This document shows, one piece after another, positions 16,864-20,000 of a stretch of DNA of 20,000 bases. Each line of letters begins with the position of its first letter. Position 1 is the first letter of the stretch. Location: positions 345,585 through 365,584 of the forward strand of contig CAUYUJ010014204.1 in NCBI GenBank assembly GCA_963575745.1, read 5' to 3'. Source of the DNA: Prorocentrum cordatum (Eukaryota; Sar; Dinophyceae; Prorocentrales; Prorocentraceae). Both the position numbers and the translations under genes were made by a program. The notes beneath the pieces were generated by a model. The model was not told the origin of the DNA. It did no database searches and was given only the letters and a program-made list of their open reading frames with translations.

Positions 16864-17115
16864 TTGCACAGGAGAGCGTTGACGGTAGGTGTCGTAAGCT
16901 CCCCCGTGGACGATGTGTGCATCGCCGGAGGTCGGGCCCGACCCTCGCACAAGCTACAATATCACATTCAGCTTGGTCTCTGGTTCTGTCGCACATGTGG
17001 CTTTTTCGGCCAGCACATGCTCGGAGGATTAGGTAAGCCATGCAATTTGCCTCTGACCGAGACGCGTCGAGAGCATCTCGACAGGATGGATCATGAGTTA
17101 GTGCCCAAGGCCTGA
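16864..17115 (+). pseudogene. Zinc-binding-like fragment of retroelement 2-type protein
   Basis: Frame 1 is open from the ATG at 16864 to the TGA at 17113-17115 (83 aa). From about residue 28 it reads SHKLQYHIQLGLWFCRTCGFFG, then GKPCNLPLTETRREHLDRM and ELVPKA. A CxxC pair (FCRTCG), a nearby His and a later Cys suggest a zinc ribbon or knuckle. This order (H.L, WFC..CG, L..PC, R..L..) resembles a Cys-rich segment I know from dinoflagellate non-LTR retroelement proteins, lying between endonuclease and RT. There is no other retroelement sequence beside it, so it is a fragment or a small stand-alone gene. The assignment is tentative. Confidence 0.45.
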
Positions 17116-17370
17116 GCGTTCTGTTGTTTCTTTTCACTCTTGTGAAGGCGGTAATCCTGGTAATCCTCCCTCCCTCCATCCCTCCATCCCTCCCTCCTTT
17201 TTCCAATGACACCAGTATTCGGGGTAGAATAAACACTTGAAACGTGATCACCGAAGCATCCAGCGCCCCCGAACTACGAGCGTGGAGAGGCGTGCCGAAG
17301 CGGCCCCCTCGAAAAGAACAGCCTGCGCCAGCGCCCTTCTCAGTCCTGGGAAGACCGCAAACATCGACTA
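17116..17370. other. Intergenic stretch with short CCCT/CCAT repeat
   Basis: A CCCTCCATCC-type microsatellite lies at about 17167-17199; GGTAATCCT is directly repeated just before it. The rest is unique with no recognised gene. Confidence 0.6.
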
Positions 17371-17376
17371 GACGCA

Positions 17377-17534
17377 AGAGTGACCCTGGGTAAGAGTGAC
17401 CTTTGGTGCGCAGCTTCTGGGGGCGCTGGGGAACCAAACCCAAGGGCGTGGGCCGCTTGTATCGCACCGTGCTCGGCGATCGGGGGGAGCCCGATGAGCC
17501 CGCACCAAAGGTCACTCCGGCGAAGGGTCACTCT
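17377..17534. mobile_element. 158-bp TIR element (family H) with doubled end motif
   Basis: Ends AGAGTGACCC (17377) and GGGTCACTCT (17534) are inverted. A second inverted block just inside, GAGTGACCTTTGGTGCG (17394-17410) and CGCACCAAAGGTCACTC (17501-17517), is perfect. The right flank is TA (17535-17536) and the left is CA (17375-17376), so a TA duplication with one mutation is likely. AAGAGTGACC occurs twice in the left end. No coding capacity is seen. Confidence 0.75.
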
Positions 17535-17564
17535 TACGTGTAGTCGAAAACAGCGATACGGCTA

Positions 17565-17742
17565 CTCCAGATTTCGTAACAAAGGGAGGGGGGTCTCATT
17601 CCGGGGGGGGCCTCTTCCAGGCTATCTTGGAGGGCCTGGGGGGTCTGGGGACGATGTTTTGGAGGGTTCTCCCACGGGGGAGGTCTGAAATGGCTTGTCT
17701 TGGAGGGTCCAGACCCCCTCCCTTTTATTACGAGATCTGGAG
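17565..17742 (-). mobile_element. 178-bp TIR element (family B copy 2), inverted
   Basis: This is the reverse complement of the element at 4590-4767, the same length and differing at only a handful of positions by eye. It starts CTCCAGATTTCGTAACAAAG and ends TTATTACGAGATCTGGAG. The flanks are TA (17563-17564) and TG (17743-17744), one base from a TA duplication. It begins 30 bp after the family H element. Confidence 0.88.
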
Positions 17743-17778
17743 TGCCCTGACGAAAAGCAGGTGGTCTCTTGATGCGCG

Positions 17779-17874
17779 CCCGGAGGAGGAGGAGGGGGAG
17801 GAGGAGGAGGAGGAGGAGGAGGGGGAGGAGGAGGAGGAGGAGGAGGAGGAGGAGGAGGAGGAGGAGGAGGAGGA
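17779..17874. repeat. (GGA)n microsatellite
   Basis: GGA triplets with a few GGG interruptions run directly into the solo family B end at 17875. Arg- and Glu-rich frames through it are artefacts. Confidence 0.93.
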
Positions 17875-17903
17875 CCCCCTCCCTTTTATTACGAGATCTG
17901 GAG
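17875..17903 (-). mobile_element. Solo end of a family B element
   Basis: CCCCCTCCCTTTTATTACGA through ATCTGGAG matches the last 29 bases of family B copy 2, and TA follows at 17904-17905. The other end is missing; the GGA microsatellite takes its place. Confidence 0.75.
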
Positions 17904-17905
17904 TA

Positions 17906-18091
17906 CCTTCCGGACCTCTCCCAAGGTGCGCTCGGACCAGCACCTCGAGGCGAAGCCCCTGCCCTGGCGCCGGGGGCCTCCCGGGAGGCCCACAAAAGAG
18001 GGCCGGAAGCGAGGGCAGGGGTGGCGGCCTCGGCGCGGCGGGCTCGTGTCGTGCCGACTCCGAGGCTGGCTCCTGACACCGCGGGGATCTC
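17906..18091. other. GC-rich spacer
   Basis: Unique GC-rich sequence with a CGGGGGCCTCCCGGGAGGCCC near-palindrome at about 17971-17991. No gene is recognised. Confidence 0.5.
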
Positions 18092-18312
18092 CTCCTCCTC
18101 CTCCTCCTCCTCCTCCTCCTCCGGCCCCCTCCTCCTCCTCCTCCTCCTCCTCCTCCTCCTCCTCCTCCTCCTCCTCCTCCTCCTCCTCCTCTCTCCTCGC
18201 CCCCTCCTCCTCCTCCTCCTCCCTCCTCCTCCTCCGCCCCTCCTCCTCCTCCGCCCCCTCCTCCTCCTTCCTCCTCCGCCTCCTCCTCCTCCCCCTCCGC
18301 CCCCTCCTCCTC
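18092..18312. repeat. (TCC)n microsatellite
   Basis: TCC triplets are interrupted by CCCC and CGCCC patches and run up to the start of the satellite array. Confidence 0.93.
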
Positions 18313-20000
18313 TCAACGTCACCGATCCTGGGTCAGATCGTGCAACATCGACCTCTACAACGTCAGAGATCGTTCACGTCGACCGATCCTGGGTCAGATC
18401 GTGCAACATCGACCTCTACAACGTCAGAGATCGTTCAACGTCCACCGATCCTGGGTCAGATCGTCCAACATCGACCTCTATAACGTCAGAGATCGTTCAA
18501 CGTCCACCGATCCTGGGTCAGATCGGGCAACATCGACCTCTACAACGTCAGAGATCGTTCAACGTCCACCGATCCTGGGTCAGATCGTGCAACATCGACC
18601 TCTACAACGTCAGAGATCGTTCAACGTCGACCGATCCTGAGTCAGATCGTCCAACATCGACCTCTATAATGTCAGAGATCTTTCAACGTCGACCGATCCT
18701 GGGTCAGATCGTGCAACATCGACCTCTACAACGTCAGAGATCGTTCAACGTCGACCGATCCTGGGTCAGATCGTCCAATATCGACCTCTATAACGTCAGA
18801 GATCGTTCAACGTCGACCGATCCTGGGTCAGATCGTCCAACATCGACCTCTATAACGTCAGAGATCGTTCAACGTCCACCGATCCTGGGTCAGATCGTCC
18901 AACATCGACCTCTATAACGTCAGAGATCGTTCAACGTCCACCGAGCCTGGGTCAGATCGTGCAACATCGACCTCTACAACGTCAGAGATCGTTCAACGTC
19001 GACCGATCCTGGGTCAGATCGTGCAACATCGACCTCTACAACGTCAGAGATCGTTCAACGTCCACCGATCCTGAGTCAGATCGTCCAACATCGACCTCTA
19101 TAACGTCAGAGATCTTTCAACGTCGACCGATCCTGGGTCAGATCGTGCAACATCGACCTCTACAACGTCAGAGATCGTTCAACGTCGACCGATCCTGGGT
19201 CAGATCGTCCAATATCGACCTCTACAACGTCAGAGATCGTTCAACGTCGACCGATCCTGGGTCAGATCGTCCAACATCGACCTCTATAACGTCAGAGATC
19301 GTTCAACGTCCACCGATCCTGGGTCAGAACATCGACCTCCAAGATCGTCGACCTCGAGTCAGAGATCGTTCAACGTCCACCGTCATCCTCGGGTCAGATC
19401 GTCCAACATCGACCTCTAAATCGTCAGATCGATCGACCTCTATAACAACGTTCAACGTCCACCGATCCTAGGTCAGATCGTCCAACATCGACCTCTAAAA
19501 CGTCAGAGATCGTTCAACGTCCACCGATCCTGGGTCAGATCGTGCAACATCGACCTCTACAACGTCAGAGATCGTTCAACATCGACCGATCCTGGGTCAG
19601 ATCGTGCAACATCGACCTCTACAACGTCAGAGATCGTTCAACATCGACCGATCCTGGGTCAGATCGTCCAACATCGACCTCTATAACGTCAGAGATTGTT
19701 CAACGTCCACCGATCCTGGGTCAGATCGTCCAACATCGACCTCTATAACGTCAGAGATCGTTCAACGTCTACCGATCCTGGGTCAGATCGTGCAACATCG
19801 ACCTCTACAACGTCAGAGATCGTTCAACATCCACCGATCCTGGGTCAGATCGTCAAACATCGACCTCAATAACGTCAGAGATCGTTCAACGTCCACCGAT
19901 CCTGGGTCAGATCGTGCAACATCGACCTCTACAACGTCAGAGATCGTTCAACATCGACCGATCATGGGTCAGATCGTCCAACATCGACCTCTACAACGTC
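18313..20000. repeat. 62-bp tandem satellite array, about 27 units, open at window end
   Basis: Monomers start ACCGATCCTGGGTCAGATCG, at 18321, 18382, 18444, 18506 and so on, 62 bp apart except the first (61). Each monomer is an old dimer. The half starting ACCGATCCTGGG and the half starting ACCTCTACAACG share TCAG, ATCGT, CAAC and TCG in the same order. Linked variants exist: GTGCAAC goes with CTACAACG, GTCCAAC mostly with CTATAACG. A rearranged patch lies at about 19312-19458. The 62-bp period is not a multiple of three, so the long Ser/Thr/Arg frames across it are not genes. The array continues past the window. Confidence 0.97.

Noticed and set aside
16439-16882. Plus-strand 147-aa Arg/Pro-rich frame
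   Set aside because: Composition follows local GC content; no motif, and the opposite strand looks slightly more protein-like.
18321-19748. Ser/Thr/Arg-rich frames up to 382 aa across the satellite
   Set aside because: The 62-bp period shifts frame each unit, so the frames are open only because the repeat lacks stops; there is no codon-level conservation.
18313-20000. CRISPR array
   Set aside because: The whole 62-bp unit is repeated with no unique spacers, there are no cas genes, and the context is eukaryotic.

Overview
The window looks like nuclear DNA of a dinoflagellate, though no species can be fixed from sequence alone. It is GC-rich and carries many long trinucleotide microsatellites. 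It holds broken copies of two non-LTR retroelement families of a type I associate with dinoflagellate genomes, several small terminal-inverted-repeat (TIR) elements and a satellite array. I see no intact host gene, rRNA, tRNA or CRISPR array, and nothing arranged like a bacterial operon.

Layout. 1-1111: GGA, CCA and TCC microsatellites. 1112-5532: one decayed LINE-type retroelement (retroelement 1) with an endonuclease part (1112-1776), a reverse transcriptase (RT) part (3574-4589) and a conserved C-terminal part (4770-5532). It is broken by frameshifts and by a TA-flanked element (1798-2004), a large block that may have TIR ends (2139-3264), a TIR element with a 14-bp target duplication (4209-4393) and a 178-bp element sitting exactly in a TA dinucleotide (4590-4767). 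5533-7380: microsatellites and a degenerate GGCCCCAAGACGG-type low-complexity tract. 7600-8410: a possible but frame-broken coding stretch for a charged, helical protein. 8801-8964 and 9144-9328: two more small TIR elements. 9751-10084: a 60-bp duplication and a GCATA pentanucleotide array.

10219-15003: a second, different retroelement (retroelement 2) in three pieces: endonuclease, pre-RT/RT N-terminus and C-terminus. The catalytic RT core is not visible; 12600-14100 holds inverted and tandem repeats instead. 15259-15442 is an inverted copy of the 9144-9328 element. 16263-16414 is a near-perfect hairpin element with a 9-bp target duplication. 16864-17115 resembles a zinc-binding piece of retroelement 2-type proteins. 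17377-17534 and 17565-17742 are two adjacent TIR elements, the second an inverted near-identical copy of the element at 4590. 18313 to the window end is a tandem satellite with a 62-bp unit.

No pathway is encoded. The main biology is layered transposition: small non-autonomous DNA elements, none encoding a transposase here, inserted into and around dead retroelements. The best leads are the TIR families, above all the two with near-identical inverted copies, and the 62-bp satellite, whose monomer is a diverged dimer and which shows a seven-monomer higher-order repeat.
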